NCBI RefSeq assembly: GCF_902833905.1
Contig: NZ_CADFGP010000034.1
Span: 1 to 64,000 of the forward strand
Source of the DNA: Paraburkholderia tuberum STM678
Lineage (GTDB): Bacteria > Pseudomonadota > Gammaproteobacteria > Burkholderiales > Burkholderiaceae
Length of the DNA: 64,000 bases
Reading direction: 5' to 3'
The notes below the pieces were generated by a model. The model saw only the letters and a program-made list of their open reading frames with translations, did not search any database and was not told where the DNA came from. The position numbers and the translations under genes were made by a program. Positions within the stretch are counted from its first letter, which is position 1; every line of letters begins with the position of its first letter. Below, one piece after another: positions 1-8,849 of this stretch.

Positions 1-1003
1 CATCGTATCAATCCCTGGATCAGCCCCCTCCCTTTCTCTTCAAGCACTTACCCGCGTCTTCTCCTCCATGTAGGCTTAAGTAAGTGCCATTCGCTCAGGA
101 CACGGATGGCGGGGTTCACGGGAATCGGCGGCTGGATCGAGAAGGTGAAGGACGCAATTGAGAAGTTCGTCGCTGGATCCGAAACCTGAAAAACTCTATA
201 TCCTGATGCTCCGCGGGCGGCAAAACAGTAACAGCAGCGCAAGCCGAGTCTTTCTCTATTAAAGGACGTTGAAGCGGAAAGCCGTCGGCGAAACCTTCTC
301 TCATGTGCGTAACGGACGCCCAGGTCTCGCGCTGCTAAACAGGTGTGAGGCAGCCTGACGAAGTTCAGCGTTGAATGCGGGCGGTGTGGGTCGTGAGCGG
401 CCCATTCGACCTCGCGATGCACGTCGTGCCCAAAGCCGGCGCGAGCCTCTAACAAGGCGTTTCTGTAGGCCAACGCACGCGCCTGGAACCGCGATCCATC
501 TGAAGGCTGAGGGGCCGTCACTGTTGCGTTCCAGCAGGCCGATGCCGGCGCTGCCCGCCTCGCACAGATCGAGCGCCATGTCTGGAGAGCGTCTGCAGCA
601 TGGCGCCGTCCGAGGCGGGCAGCGCCCGTGCCAGACGACGCATCGATTTGTTTTCAGCGGCGAAATCGTGTGGTCGATGCGCTCGCGTGCCAAGGGCCGG
701 TGTGACCAGGCTGCCCGCGGGCCGTGCGCGGTCCGCTGCGGATTCGAACATGGTCGGCCTGGTGTGCCTCGCAACCGAGAACCTGCCAGGCAGCCACAAC
801 CCTCAGGTTCCCTACGCTCGCTTGCTGCCAAAGGAGCCCTGTCGGTGAACGGGGGCGACCACGCAGAAGAATTTGTGCTGAACTCAAATTTACGATCGCG
901 ACGAGATTAAGGCGCATATTGTCGGGATCGCCAGGCCGGCGCAGTAACTCGTCAGCGATCTTTTGTGACGCACGGTGTGGGCCATGCGGCATAGAGCGGC
1001 AAA
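1..1003. other. Degenerate region with no intact gene
   Basis: All frames give short arginine-rich readings with no convincing start, ribosome site or domain. One minus-strand reading at about 350-500 (LLEARA, then HDPHRPHSTLNF) faintly resembles the C-terminal end of an IS3-type transposase core, where the usual text is YNxxRPHSxLG. This may be a decayed insertion element, but the match is weak and nothing else of the element was recognised. Confidence 0.3.
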
Positions 1004-1074
1004 GTGGTGAAGGACAAACTTTGCCTCATGTGTGGTGCCCGGTTATCGGGGAGGGAAAGATGCCAGGCGTGCGG

Positions 1075-1124
1075 TGAGTACGTTTTCCGGAGCTCGAACT
1101 TTCGTGTACTCGAAAACGTACTCA
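1075..1124. repeat. Perfect 13-bp inverted repeat
   Basis: TGAGTACGTTTTC at 1075-1087 is followed, after a 24-base loop, by its exact complement GAAAACGTACTCA at 1112-1124. No T run follows on either strand, so it is not an ordinary terminator. It lies between the degenerate left edge and the tRNA-Leu terminator. It could be a recombination site, an element end or a regulator site. Confidence 0.6.
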
Positions 1125-1175
1125 TTCGACATTGCCTTCTAGTGGAACGCATATACCTTCCAGGCGCTTTCAAAA

Positions 1176-1203
1176 ACAAAAAGCCCGCAAAGCGGGCTTT
1201 TTC
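1176..1203 (-). terminator. Terminator of the first tRNA-Leu
   Basis: The stem AAAGCCCGC/GCGGGCTTT has a three-base loop. The A-rich left flank becomes a U run on the minus strand, the direction of the tRNA-Leu gene ending at 1242. The T run on the right could also stop plus-strand transcripts. Confidence 0.85.
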
Positions 1204-1241
1204 ACAAACGTCATCAACTAATTGATCTGGATCTATTTTTA

Positions 1242-1328
1242 TGGTGCCCAGGAGAGGACTCGAACCTCCACGGTGTTGCCACCGCTAGGACCTGAACCTA
1301 GTGCGTCTACCAATTCCGCCACCTGGGC
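1242..1328 (-). tRNA. tRNA-Leu(CAG), copy 1
   Basis: The minus strand folds as a class II tRNA: acceptor GCCCAGG pairs with CCTGGGC, there is a long variable arm, the T loop is GGTTCGAGTCC and the CCA end is encoded. The anticodon loop TTCAGGT gives anticodon CAG, which reads CUG. It is almost identical to the second copy at 1555-1641; the differences fall mainly in the D-arm region and acceptor stem. Confidence 0.95.
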
Positions 1329-1349
1329 ACGTCTTCAAGCTAGACGACT

Positions 1350-1377
1350 ATTTTAGCAAGATGATTAAGTTTGTCAA
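1350..1377 (-). promoter_or_regulatory. Sigma-70 promoter of tRNA-Leu copy 1
   Basis: On the minus strand TTGACA (1372-1377) is followed after 16 bases by TAAAAT (1350-1355). This is about 22 bases upstream of the mature 5' end of the tRNA. Confidence 0.75.
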
Positions 1378-1515
1378 TTCCTGCTTCAAACAAACTTGCT
1401 TTTCTCATCCGCTCGGTTGAACGCGCAGCGAAGTAATGCAATCGCTACTGAACCACCGTCCTGCTGATCCGGCAATCGAAACACAAACAACGATTTCGAC
1501 TACCAGGCCTTACAA

Positions 1516-1543
1516 AAAAAGAGAGCCGCCAAAAGGCGGCTCT
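1516..1543 (-). terminator. Terminator of the second tRNA-Leu
   Basis: The stem AGAGCCGCC/GGCGGCTCT has an AAAA loop, and the A run at its left becomes a U run on the minus strand. It ends transcription from the tRNA at 1555-1641, so the two tRNAs are probably separate units. Confidence 0.8.
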
Positions 1544-1554
1544 ACTTTTGAATC

Positions 1555-1641
1555 TGGTGCCCAAGAGAGGACTCGAACCTCCACAGTGTTGCCACCGCTA
1601 GGACCTGAACCTAGTGCGTCTACCAATTTCGCCACCTGGGC
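1555..1641 (-). tRNA. tRNA-Leu(CAG), copy 2
   Basis: It has the same length, fold and CAG anticodon as the copy at 1242-1328. The acceptor stem is GCCCAGG with CTTGGGC, containing one G-T pair, and CCA is encoded. Its own promoter and terminator suggest a whole-unit duplication followed by divergence of the flanks. Confidence 0.95.
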
Positions 1642-1665
1642 AGGTGATGAACAGCAAAGACCGCA

Positions 1666-1693
1666 ATTATAGCGACAGATTCCGACCTGTCAA
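1666..1693 (-). promoter_or_regulatory. Consensus sigma-70 promoter of tRNA-Leu copy 2
   Basis: On the minus strand a consensus TTGACA (1688-1693) is followed after 16 bases by a consensus TATAAT (1666-1671). This lies 25 bases upstream of the tRNA 5' end and is probably a strong constitutive promoter. Confidence 0.85.
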
Positions 1694-2050
1694 GCGATTT
1701 GCCGAACGCGATTCAACCTCGCGGCGAGCCCGGCGCACTATGCGTCCCAACCACCGCCGCAGGCCCGCGTGGCGCCCGACACGGGTGTTAGAATGCCTCG
1801 CAGTAGTTCGTTGGCACGATGCACATCCGGCGTCCCGACGCGAGTGTCACTTGCGATCAGGCAGACGCGCGTCGGCTGGCGTCGAACGAGCCGGACCCAG
1901 GCAGTTTCCGGTGCAAATCGCAGTGGAGCAGAAGAGCAGAAAGCAGCAGGTGCAATGACCGAGCGCAGCCGCCGTGCAGATGCAGCCGAGCGCGACTGCG
2001 CGCATTACGCAAACGCCTTGCAGGCCGGATCACATCGCCGACCGACGTCC

Positions 2051-4534
2051 ATGCAACGAGAAAAAATCATCGACAAGCCCTTGAGCAAATTTCCGTATCC
2101 GATTCCAAGCCGCGAAGAAATCCTCGGCGTGCTGCGCACGAGCGAAATGCCGCTTGCCGCGAACGACATCGCCGAAGCCCTGTCGATCAAGCGCCAGGAG
2201 CGCGAAGGATTTTTCAAGCGTCTCGGCGCAATGGAGCGCGACGGCCAGATCCGGCTCGATCAGCGCAATCTCTATCAACTGACCCATCCGTCGAACTTCG
2301 TCGCGGGCCGCGTCCAGGGCCATCGCGACGGCTACGGTTTCCTGATTCGCGACGACGGCCAGGACGACCTGTTCCTGCCCAACGGCGAGATGCAGAAGGT
2401 CATGCACAACGACCGCGTGCTCGCGCGCATCGTCGGCTATGACCGGCGTGGGCGGCCCGAAGGGCACATCGTCGAGGTCACCGACCGCGCGAACAAGCGC
2501 GTGATCGGCCGTCTGCTCAACGAGAACGGCGCGCTGATCGTCGCGCCCGAAGACAAGCGCATCGGCCACGACATCCTGATCACGCAGAACACCCGCAAGG
2601 CGAAAGTTGGCCAGGTCGTGGTGGTCGAGCTGACCGATTTTCCGAGCCGTCATTCGCAGCCGCTCGGCCGTGTGGTCGAAGTGCTGGGCGATATCGACGA
2701 CCCCGGCATGGAAATCGAAATCGCGGTGCGCAAGTACGGCGTGCCGCACGAGTTCGGCGAGGCCGCGCTGGCCGAAGCGGCGAAGCTGCCCGACGAAGTG
2801 CGCCCGGCCGACATTCGCCATCGCGTCGATCTGCGCGACGTGCCGCTCGTCACGATCGACGGCGAGGACGCGCGCGACTTCGACGACGCCGTCTATTGCG
2901 AGCCGGTGCAAGTGGGCCGCGGCGACGGCTTCCGCCTGATCGTCGCGATCGCGGACGTGTCGCATTACGTGCTTGCGCAAAGCGGGCTCGATACCGACGC
3001 GATCGAGCGCAGCACGTCGGTGTATTTCCCGCGCCGCGTGATCCCGATGCTGCCGGAGAAGCTGTCGAACGGACTGTGCTCGCTGAATCCGCAAGTCGAC
3101 CGCTGCGTGCTCGTGTGCGACATGATCGTCACCGCGCGTGGCGACGTGAAGGCGTATCAGTTCTATCCGGGCGTCATGCATTCGGCCGCGCGGCTCACCT
3201 ACACCGAAGTCGCCGCGGTGCTGAAAAACACCAAAGGCCCGGAAGCGACCCGCCGCGCCGCGTTGCTGCCGCAACTGCAGAATCTGTATGGCGTCTACAA
3301 GGCGCTGTTCGCGGCGCGTCAGAAGCGCGGCGCGATCGACTTCGATACGACGGAGACGTACATCGTCTGCAACGCGCAGGGCAAGATCGAGCAGATCGTG
3401 CCGCGCACCCGCAACGATGCGCACAAGCTGATCGAGGAATGCATGCTGGCCGCGAACGTGTGCGCGGCGGACTTCCTCAAGCGCAACAAGCATCCGGGCC
3501 TGTTCCGCGTGCATGCGGGCCCGAGCGCGGAAAAGCTCGAGAACCTGCGTACCTTCCTGCGCGGCATGGGCCTGACGCTCGGCGGCGGCGACACGCCGCA
3601 CGCGAGCGACTACGCCGCACTGATGGCGCAGATCCGCGACCGGCCCGATGCCTCGATGCTGCAGACGATGCTGCTGCGCTCGATGCAGCAGGCAGTCTAC
3701 AGCCCCGACAACATCGGCCACTTTGGCCTCGCCTACGAGGCCTACGCGCACTTCACGAGCCCGATCCGCCGTTACCCCGACCTGCTCACGCATCGCGCGA
3801 TCTACGCGATCCTGCAGGGCCGTAAGTATCAGCCGCAGCCGCCGCACGGCGTCGAGCTCAATACCGCACTGTCGCCGCGCGCCCGCGCGATGCAACAGGC
3901 CGACGAGGAAAAGCGGGGCGCCCGCGGGCGCGCGAACAACGTGGCGATCTGGGAAGAACTTGGGCTGCACTGCTCGGCGAACGAGCGCCGCGCGGACGAA
4001 GCATCGCGCGATGTCGAAGCGTGGCTCAAGTGCTATTTCATGCGCGACAAGCTCGGCGAAGAGTATGGCGGCATGGTCAACGGCGTCACGTCGTTTGGTA
4101 TTTTCGTGCAGCTCGATTCGCTGTTCATCGAAGGCCTCGTGCATGTGACCGAACTCGGCTCCGACTACTTCCAGTACGACGAGATCAAGAACGAGCTGCG
4201 CGGCGAGCGCACCGGCATTCGCTACCGGCTGTCGGATCGCGTGCGCGTGCAGGTGAGCCGCGTCGATCTCGACGCGCGCAAGATCGACTTCCGCCTTGTG
4301 CGCGATACGCCGATCAAGCCGCCTTTGGCACGCGGTATCGCGGCGGACAAGGGAGAAGGCGCTGGCCCGCGCGTGCGCGTGATGCCGCCGGTGGAAAGTG
4401 GCGCGTCGGTGCCGGGTCCGCGGCGCAAGAGGGCCGCGCCCGCGCAGAGCGCGGCGGTCAAGGAAGCGCGCGTGGCGAGGAAGCACGGTGTCGCGACCAA
4501 GGCGGCGTCGAAGCAGGCACGCAAGAAGCGCTGA
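2051..4534 (+). CDS. rnr: Ribonuclease R
   Basis: A processive 3'-5' exoribonuclease for structured RNA, of about 827 residues, the usual length. It has an N-terminal winged helix (SREEILGVLR), cold-shock-like OB domains, and an RNB catalytic domain with the metal-binding IDGEDARDFDDAV and the C-terminal HFTSPIRRYPDLLTHR motif. A C-terminal S1 domain (GMVNGVTSFGIFVQL) and a lysine/arginine-rich tail typical of RNase R follow. The frame is open further upstream: an ATG at 1955 has a better ribosome site (GCAGG) and would add 32 residues. 2051 was chosen because the conserved text begins just after it. rlmB follows on the same strand, as in many proteobacteria. Confidence 0.93.
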   Translation: MQREKIIDKPLSKFPYPIPSREEILGVLRTSEMPLAANDIAEALSIKRQEREGFFKRLGAMERDGQIRLDQRNLYQLTHPSNFVAGRVQGHRDGYGFLIRDDGQDDLFLPNGEMQKVMHNDRVLARIVGYDRRGRPEGHIVEVTDRANKRVIGRLLNENGALIVAPEDKRIGHDILITQNTRKAKVGQVVVVELTDFPSRHSQPLGRVVEVLGDIDDPGMEIEIAVRKYGVPHEFGEAALAEAAKLPDEVRPADIRHRVDLRDVPLVTIDGEDARDFDDAVYCEPVQVGRGDGFRLIVAIADVSHYVLAQSGLDTDAIERSTSVYFPRRVIPMLPEKLSNGLCSLNPQVDRCVLVCDMIVTARGDVKAYQFYPGVMHSAARLTYTEVAAVLKNTKGPEATRRAALLPQLQNLYGVYKALFAARQKRGAIDFDTTETYIVCNAQGKIEQIVPRTRNDAHKLIEECMLAANVCAADFLKRNKHPGLFRVHAGPSAEKLENLRTFLRGMGLTLGGGDTPHASDYAALMAQIRDRPDASMLQTMLLRSMQQAVYSPDNIGHFGLAYEAYAHFTSPIRRYPDLLTHRAIYAILQGRKYQPQPPHGVELNTALSPRARAMQQADEEKRGARGRANNVAIWEELGLHCSANERRADEASRDVEAWLKCYFMRDKLGEEYGGMVNGVTSFGIFVQLDSLFIEGLVHVTELGSDYFQYDEIKNELRGERTGIRYRLSDRVRVQVSRVDLDARKIDFRLVRDTPIKPPLARGIAADKGEGAGPRVRVMPPVESGASVPGPRRKRAAPAQSAAVKEARVARKHGVATKAASKQARKKR

Positions 4535-4551
4535 GGCTTTCACAGCGCCGG

Positions 4552-4605
4552 GACCGCGCGCAGCGGGCACGTGAGCACGTGCCGGTTGCGCGCGGTCTGC
4601 CTTTT
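4552..4605 (+). terminator. Nested hairpin in the rnr-rlmB gap
   Basis: An 11-bp outer stem (GACCGCGCGCA with TGCGCGCGGTC) encloses an inner 7-bp stem (GGCACGT/ACGTGCC) and is followed by TTTT at 4602. It sits only about 60 bases before the rlmB start. It may be the rnr terminator or an attenuator that lowers read-through into rlmB. Confidence 0.55.
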
Positions 4606-4666
4606 GGTTTCATATTCATCACAGTGGCGCGCGTTGAATGCGCGCCCCATCAAAGGTTGTTCAGTC

Positions 4667-5410
4667 ATGGCACGTCATAAGGTCTTATACGGTTTCCACG
4701 CAGTGACCGCGCGTATCCGGCACGATGCGTCGACGGTCGAGGATGTCTATTACGACGCGACGCGCAAGGACCGTCGTATGACCGAATTCCTGCAGGCCGC
4801 GAAAGACGCGGGCGTGCGTCTGATCGCCGCCGACGAAACGCGTCTGTGGGGCCTCGCGCGCACGGAACGTCATCAGGGCGTGGTCGCGCGCGCGGGCGAT
4901 CTGCCGCTTGCGCAGAATCTCGCCGAACTGCTCGACGGCATCAGCGGCTCGCCGCTGATCCTCGTGCTCGACGGCGTGACCGATCCGCACAATCTCGGCG
5001 CCTGCCTGCGCGTCGCCGACGCGGCCGGCGCCCACGCGGTGATCGCTCCGCGCGATCGCGCGGTGGGACTGAACGCGACCGCCGCGAAAGTCGCGAGCGG
5101 CGCGGCCGACACGGTCCCGTACATCACGGTTACGAATCTGGCGCGCGCGCTGCGCGAACTGAAGGACGCGGGTGTCTGGGTGGTCGGCACGGCCGACGAC
5201 GCCCAGAAGAGCGTTTACGAAACGGAACTCGACGGGCCGGTGGCGCTCGTGATGGGGGCCGAAGGCGAGGGCATGCGACGCCTGACGCGTGAAACCTGCG
5301 ATGTCGTCATGAACATTCCGATGGCGGGGACGGTGGAGAGTTTGAATGTATCCGTGGCTAGCGGAGTGTGTCTGTTCGAGGCTGTGCGGCAGCGGGCGGT
5401 GAAGAAGTAG
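4667..5410 (+). CDS. rlmB: 23S rRNA (guanosine-2251-2'-O)-methyltransferase RlmB
   Basis: A 247-residue SpoU/TrmH-family enzyme that methylates the ribose of G2251 in the peptidyl-transferase P loop of 23S rRNA, using SAM. The N-terminal substrate-binding domain begins VLYGFHAVTARI. The C-terminal knot domain shows the three SpoU motifs: VTDPHNLGACLRVADAAGA, VMGAEGEGM and IPMAGTVESLNVSVAS. The ATG at 4667 gives the family start. rnr lies 132 bases upstream and a strong terminator follows. Confidence 0.95.
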   Translation: MARHKVLYGFHAVTARIRHDASTVEDVYYDATRKDRRMTEFLQAAKDAGVRLIAADETRLWGLARTERHQGVVARAGDLPLAQNLAELLDGISGSPLILVLDGVTDPHNLGACLRVADAAGAHAVIAPRDRAVGLNATAAKVASGAADTVPYITVTNLARALRELKDAGVWVVGTADDAQKSVYETELDGPVALVMGAEGEGMRRLTRETCDVVMNIPMAGTVESLNVSVASGVCLFEAVRQRAVKK

Positions 5411-5448
5411 TTTTTCTGTCGTCGTTCTTGTTGTTGGCCGATTGTGGG

Positions 5449-5481
5449 CGCCCGGAACGCGGTGGTGGTTCCGGGCGTTTT
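5449..5481 (+). terminator. Terminator downstream of rlmB
   Basis: A ten-base stem CGCCCGGAAC/GTTCCGGGCG with a nine-base loop is followed by TTTTG. Confidence 0.85.
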
Positions 5482-5784
5482 GCTTTGAGTGCGGAAAATA
5501 CAGCTATTTGCGCAGGAGGCGCTTTAGTGTAGCCCCACAATTTGGCGCAAAAGCCAGTGTCGTATTCCCTTTCGAAAGCGGGATCAAGGTCCATCGGGTG
5601 CGCATTCATGAATAGATCAATTTCGCCGATCAATTCGTGATGGCGATGGATGATTCCTGTGTCTCAATGTGTCCAATCGTGTCCGGCAAACAAACGTGGT
5701 CCGCGGCACAAAGCCACCCAAACCCGGCCTTCTCCGCGCCACTCCGGTAAACTACGGGTTTTTCACGCTTTCCCCGCCTCTCCC
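5482..5784. other. Intergenic, possible gene scrap
   Basis: This stretch before rpiA is lower in GC than its surroundings. The minus strand at about 5480-5650 reads through HHELIGEIDLFMNAHPMD and on to CAKLWGYTK, which looks protein-like but has no codon bias, start site or recognised family. It may be a remnant of transferred DNA. No other gene is seen. Confidence 0.25.
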
Positions 5785-6480
5785 ATGACTCAAGACGAAC
5801 TCAAGCAACTGGTCGGCCAGGCCGCCGCCGATTACGTGAATGCCAACGTGCCGCAAGGCTCGGTGATCGGCGTCGGCACGGGCTCCACCGCGAACTGCTT
5901 CATCGACGCGCTGGCCGCCACCAAATCCCGCTATCGCGGCGCGGTGTCGAGTTCGCTCGCCACCACCGCGCGTCTGCAATCGCACGGCTTCAAGGTGCTC
6001 GACCTGAATGAGATCGACTCGCTGCCGGTGTACGTCGACGGCGCCGACGAAATCGATCACAGCGGCGCGATGATCAAGGGCGGCGGCGGCGCGCTCACGC
6101 GCGAGAAGATCGTCGCGTCGGTGTCGGAAGTATTCGTTTGCATCGCGGATGCGAGCAAGGTCGTCGAGACGCTGGGCCATTTCCCGCTGCCAATCGAAGT
6201 CGTGCCGATGGCGCGCACCGCGATCGGCCGGCGCGTGACGGCGCTCGGCGGCGTGCCCGTCGTGCGTGTGACGAAAGAGGGTGTGCCGTTCATCACCGAC
6301 AACGGCAACGAGATCATCGACGTGAAGGGCTTGAGCATCAGCGACCCGCGCACGCTCGAGGCGCATATCAACGCATGGCCCGGCGTCGTCACGGTCGGCC
6401 TGTTCGCGGGCCGCGGCGCGAACCTGTGCCTGCTCGGCACGGACACCGGCGTGCAAACGATCACGTACGGCCAGAATTAA
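5785..6480 (+). CDS. rpiA: Ribose-5-phosphate isomerase A
   Basis: A 231-residue cytosolic enzyme that interconverts ribose 5-phosphate and ribulose 5-phosphate in the pentose phosphate pathway. The phosphate-binding GVGTGSTANCFIDAL, the YVDGADEID segment carrying the catalytic aspartate, and GGGGALTREKI with the catalytic lysine and glutamate region are all present. Length and start match the family. It stands alone, with a terminator directly downstream. Confidence 0.96.
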   Translation: MTQDELKQLVGQAAADYVNANVPQGSVIGVGTGSTANCFIDALAATKSRYRGAVSSSLATTARLQSHGFKVLDLNEIDSLPVYVDGADEIDHSGAMIKGGGGALTREKIVASVSEVFVCIADASKVVETLGHFPLPIEVVPMARTAIGRRVTALGGVPVVRVTKEGVPFITDNGNEIIDVKGLSISDPRTLEAHINAWPGVVTVGLFAGRGANLCLLGTDTGVQTITYGQN

Positions 6481-6505
6481 GCGAATGCATTTCTGTTCGC
6501 TCTGA

Positions 6506-6543
6506 CGCGTGTGAGCCGCTCCAACGGTTCACACGCGTTTTTT
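6506..6543 (+). terminator. Terminator of rpiA
   Basis: A 13-base stem (CGCGTGTGAGCCG with CGGTTCACACGCG, one G-T pair) has a six-base loop and is followed by six T residues. Confidence 0.88.
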
Positions 6544-7053
6544 GTTGCGGTCGTGCCGCACGATCCCGCTTATACCGCCCGCCGCGGCGGCAATCGCGCG
6601 CACCTGGCGGAAAATGCCCGGCACCGTGCGCAGACAATTAGCCGCCGGTGCCCGCCGCGCGATGCCCGACACGTGCGCGTCGCCGATCATCCGCGCGCCA
6701 AACGCTTCGAAGCGCACGCGCAACGAACCGTCCGACAGCAGCACCACTGCGTCGCGCGCCGTGCAGCGCCCGGCGAATTCCCCCAGGACGAACCCGGCCC
6801 TCCCATCTGACTGCTCCGATCGCCAAACGCCACGCGAGGCACGCGAGGCACTGCGGCCGTCGTCGTCGCACGCCCGTCGCTCGCGCAGCGCTCCGATCGT
6901 AAAGGTGTGGGCTGGACTGGCGAGCAGGCGTGGGGCGATACGTCGGGCGTAGTGCAGATACGAAAGCGCGGGAATGAAGCCGTGTTTTTGCAGACGCGAA
7001 CGGACTCTCGAATTACTCGCGTACTGTCGCACGTCGAATGTGGGCACGCGCAC
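6529..7053 (-). CDS. Hypothetical protein, convergent with rpiA
   Basis: A 174-codon reading on the minus strand with strong GC-rich third positions, especially in its second half (VVLLSDGSLRVRFEAFGARM), which argues that it is coding. No family was recognised. The start is uncertain: the GTG at 7053 has no clear ribosome site and the few internal candidates are no better. Its stop lies inside the right arm of the rpiA terminator hairpin. Confidence 0.45.
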   Translation of the reverse strand: MRVPTFDVRQYASNSRVRSRLQKHGFIPALSYLHYARRIAPRLLASPAHTFTIGALRERRACDDDGRSASRASRGVWRSEQSDGRAGFVLGEFAGRCTARDAVVLLSDGSLRVRFEAFGARMIGDAHVSGIARRAPAANCLRTVPGIFRQVRAIAAAAGGISGIVRHDRNKKRV

Positions 7054-7125
7054 GCACAGTCAGGAACGTGGCACATACACTCTTCTCTGAGGCCAGGTGG
7101 CGATTCGTGACAGACAGGACGGGAT

Positions 7126-8355
7126 ATGAAAGTGGCGATCGTGCACGATTGGCTGGTCGCTCCCGGCGGCGCCGAGAAAGTGCTCGGGCAGATCATCGAG
7201 TGCTTTCCCGACGCCGACGTTTTCAGCGTCGTCGATTTTCTCGAGGATCGCACGCCGCTTGCCGGTAAGCCGGTCACCACGTCGTTCATTCAAGGCCTGC
7301 CGTTTGCGCGCAGCCGTTATCGCGCCTATTTGCCCTTGATGCCGCTCGCCGTCGAACGGTTCGATCTGTCGAGCTATGACCTGATCATCACCAGTTCTTG
7401 CGCAGTCGCGAAGGGCGTATTGGTCGGCCCTCATCAGACGCACATCAGTTACGTGCACTCGTTGATGCGATATGCGTGGGATCTACAGCACCAGTATCTG
7501 CGCGAAGCGAATCTGCTGCGCGGGCCGAAGTCGTGGGCCGCGCGGGTATTGCTGCATTATCTGCGCGGCTGGGACGCGCAGTCGACGAATGGTGTCGATC
7601 GTCTGATCGCGAATTCGCAATCGGTCGCGCGGCGCATGATGAAAACCTATCGGCGCGATGCCGCGGTGATTCCGCCGCCCGTCGACGTGAACGAATTCGA
7701 ACTGCGCACCGAAAAAGACGATTTCTATCTGACCGTGTCGCGGATGGTGCCGCACCAACGCATCGATCTGATCGTCGAGACGTTCAACGCCACGCCGCAG
7801 CGCAAGCTGATCGCGATCGGCGACGGGCCGCAGATGGCGTCGATCCGCGCGAAGGCAGGACCGAACGTGACGGTGCTCGGCTATCAGCCATTCGGCGTAC
7901 TGAAGGAGTATCTGGCGCGTGCGCGAGCCTTCGTGTGCGCCGCCGAGGAAGATTTCGGCATCGTGCCGCTCGAAGCGCAGGCCTGCGGCACGCCGGTCAT
8001 TGCGTTCGCCAGGGGCGGGGCGCTCGAAACGGTAGTGCCGGTCGGCGACCCGCACCCGACCGGCGTTTTCTTCGCGCGTCAGACGGCGGTGTCAATGCTC
8101 GACGCGATCGACCGCTTCGAGCGGCTGAGCGCGTACATCACGCCGGCGGCCTGTCGCGCGAATGCCGAGCGGTTTTCGGCTCAGGTGTTCCGGCGGGCGT
8201 TCATGGCCGAGGTCACGCGCACGATTGCGGCGGTCGCTCAGGGTCTGCCGGCGATGGAGCCGGGGGAGCAGGTGAGGTGGGCGCAGCCCGATCTCGCGAC
8301 CCGGGAACTCGGCATCGCCAGAGACACGGCGCCGAAAAGCGGGTGGAGGCAATGA
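7126..8355 (+). CDS. GT4-family glycosyltransferase
   Basis: A 409-residue retaining GT-B glycosyltransferase of the kind that adds a mannose-like sugar to a lipid-linked EPS or O-antigen repeat on the cytoplasmic face. The N-terminal MKVAIVHDWLVAPGGAEKV is the typical acceptor-side Rossmann start. The C-terminal donor half has EEDFGIVPLEAQACGTPVI, the EX7E element with family G-T-P-V-I. The ATG at 7126 is preceded by GGGAT. The sugar specificity cannot be read. Context with the undecaprenyl-phosphate transferase, ManC and flippase points to EPS assembly. Confidence 0.88.
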   Translation: MKVAIVHDWLVAPGGAEKVLGQIIECFPDADVFSVVDFLEDRTPLAGKPVTTSFIQGLPFARSRYRAYLPLMPLAVERFDLSSYDLIITSSCAVAKGVLVGPHQTHISYVHSLMRYAWDLQHQYLREANLLRGPKSWAARVLLHYLRGWDAQSTNGVDRLIANSQSVARRMMKTYRRDAAVIPPPVDVNEFELRTEKDDFYLTVSRMVPHQRIDLIVETFNATPQRKLIAIGDGPQMASIRAKAGPNVTVLGYQPFGVLKEYLARARAFVCAAEEDFGIVPLEAQACGTPVIAFARGGALETVVPVGDPHPTGVFFARQTAVSMLDAIDRFERLSAYITPAACRANAERFSAQVFRRAFMAEVTRTIAAVAQGLPAMEPGEQVRWAQPDLATRELGIARDTAPKSGWRQ

Positions 8356-8565
8356 GGTGAGGGTCTTTCGCTGTTCTCGCCTCGTGGAGTTTTCGATAGG
8401 AGAGAAAGAGGTTTTCGTCGTCATGCAGTGATTTCGCAACGGGCAGTAACGAGCCGTTCTGACCAACGCGTCCGGGCGGCTCTTGGTGTGGGCGCGTCCG
8501 TTTCGCGCTTTGTGTCGGCAGCGCATATCGCGTATCGCGCGATAGGCGCCGCGCGTGCAAGGCCA

Positions 8566-8848
8566 GCCGCGGCGGGTCATTGTCAAGCAAGCAGTATTGG
8601 ACTTCAAAAAACGACATCGGGGTGCGCGCCACGCGCTATGGGCGAGATATTCGCTGGCGCGGCATGCCTCGCGTGGCCATAACGACCTGAAGCAGACGTT
8701 CGCTATCGTGATCGCTGAATTTCCTCACTGCGAAGTTCGCCGTGCCGGCAATTCGGCGTGTCACGGCGATTCACTACAACAGGCAGTCGTCATTCGCGCG
8801 TCACCGATTAACGCGCCGACGGCTTTTGGACGAGGACGAATTTAAACT
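8566..8848 (+). pseudogene. Frameshifted HigB-type toxin
   Basis: The stretch directly before higA spells out a HigB mRNA-interferase in two frames. The first reads RVIVKQAVLDFKKRH, then ALWARYSLARHAS and NDLKQTF. After about 8745 the frame switches to RVTAIHYNRQ and then LLDEDEFKL. Intact family members read RVI.K.ALxDFxxxH...AWY...DIK...FNIxGNKxRLxxAIHYNRQ...RHVLTH.EYDE. At least one frameshift and several substitutions in the core and the RHVLTH region indicate a dead toxin. Confidence 0.65.
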
Positions 8849-8849
8849 C

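Noticed and set aside
1004..1225. 73-codon reading with CLMCG and CQACG that looks like a zinc ribbon
   Set aside because: It runs through the 13-bp inverted repeat and the tRNA terminator, has no ribosome site, and the second half is not protein-like.
2030..4570. 846-codon open frame antisense to rnr
   Set aside because: A GC-rich shadow frame opposite a well-supported gene; the text is histidine/arginine/alanine-rich without any domain.
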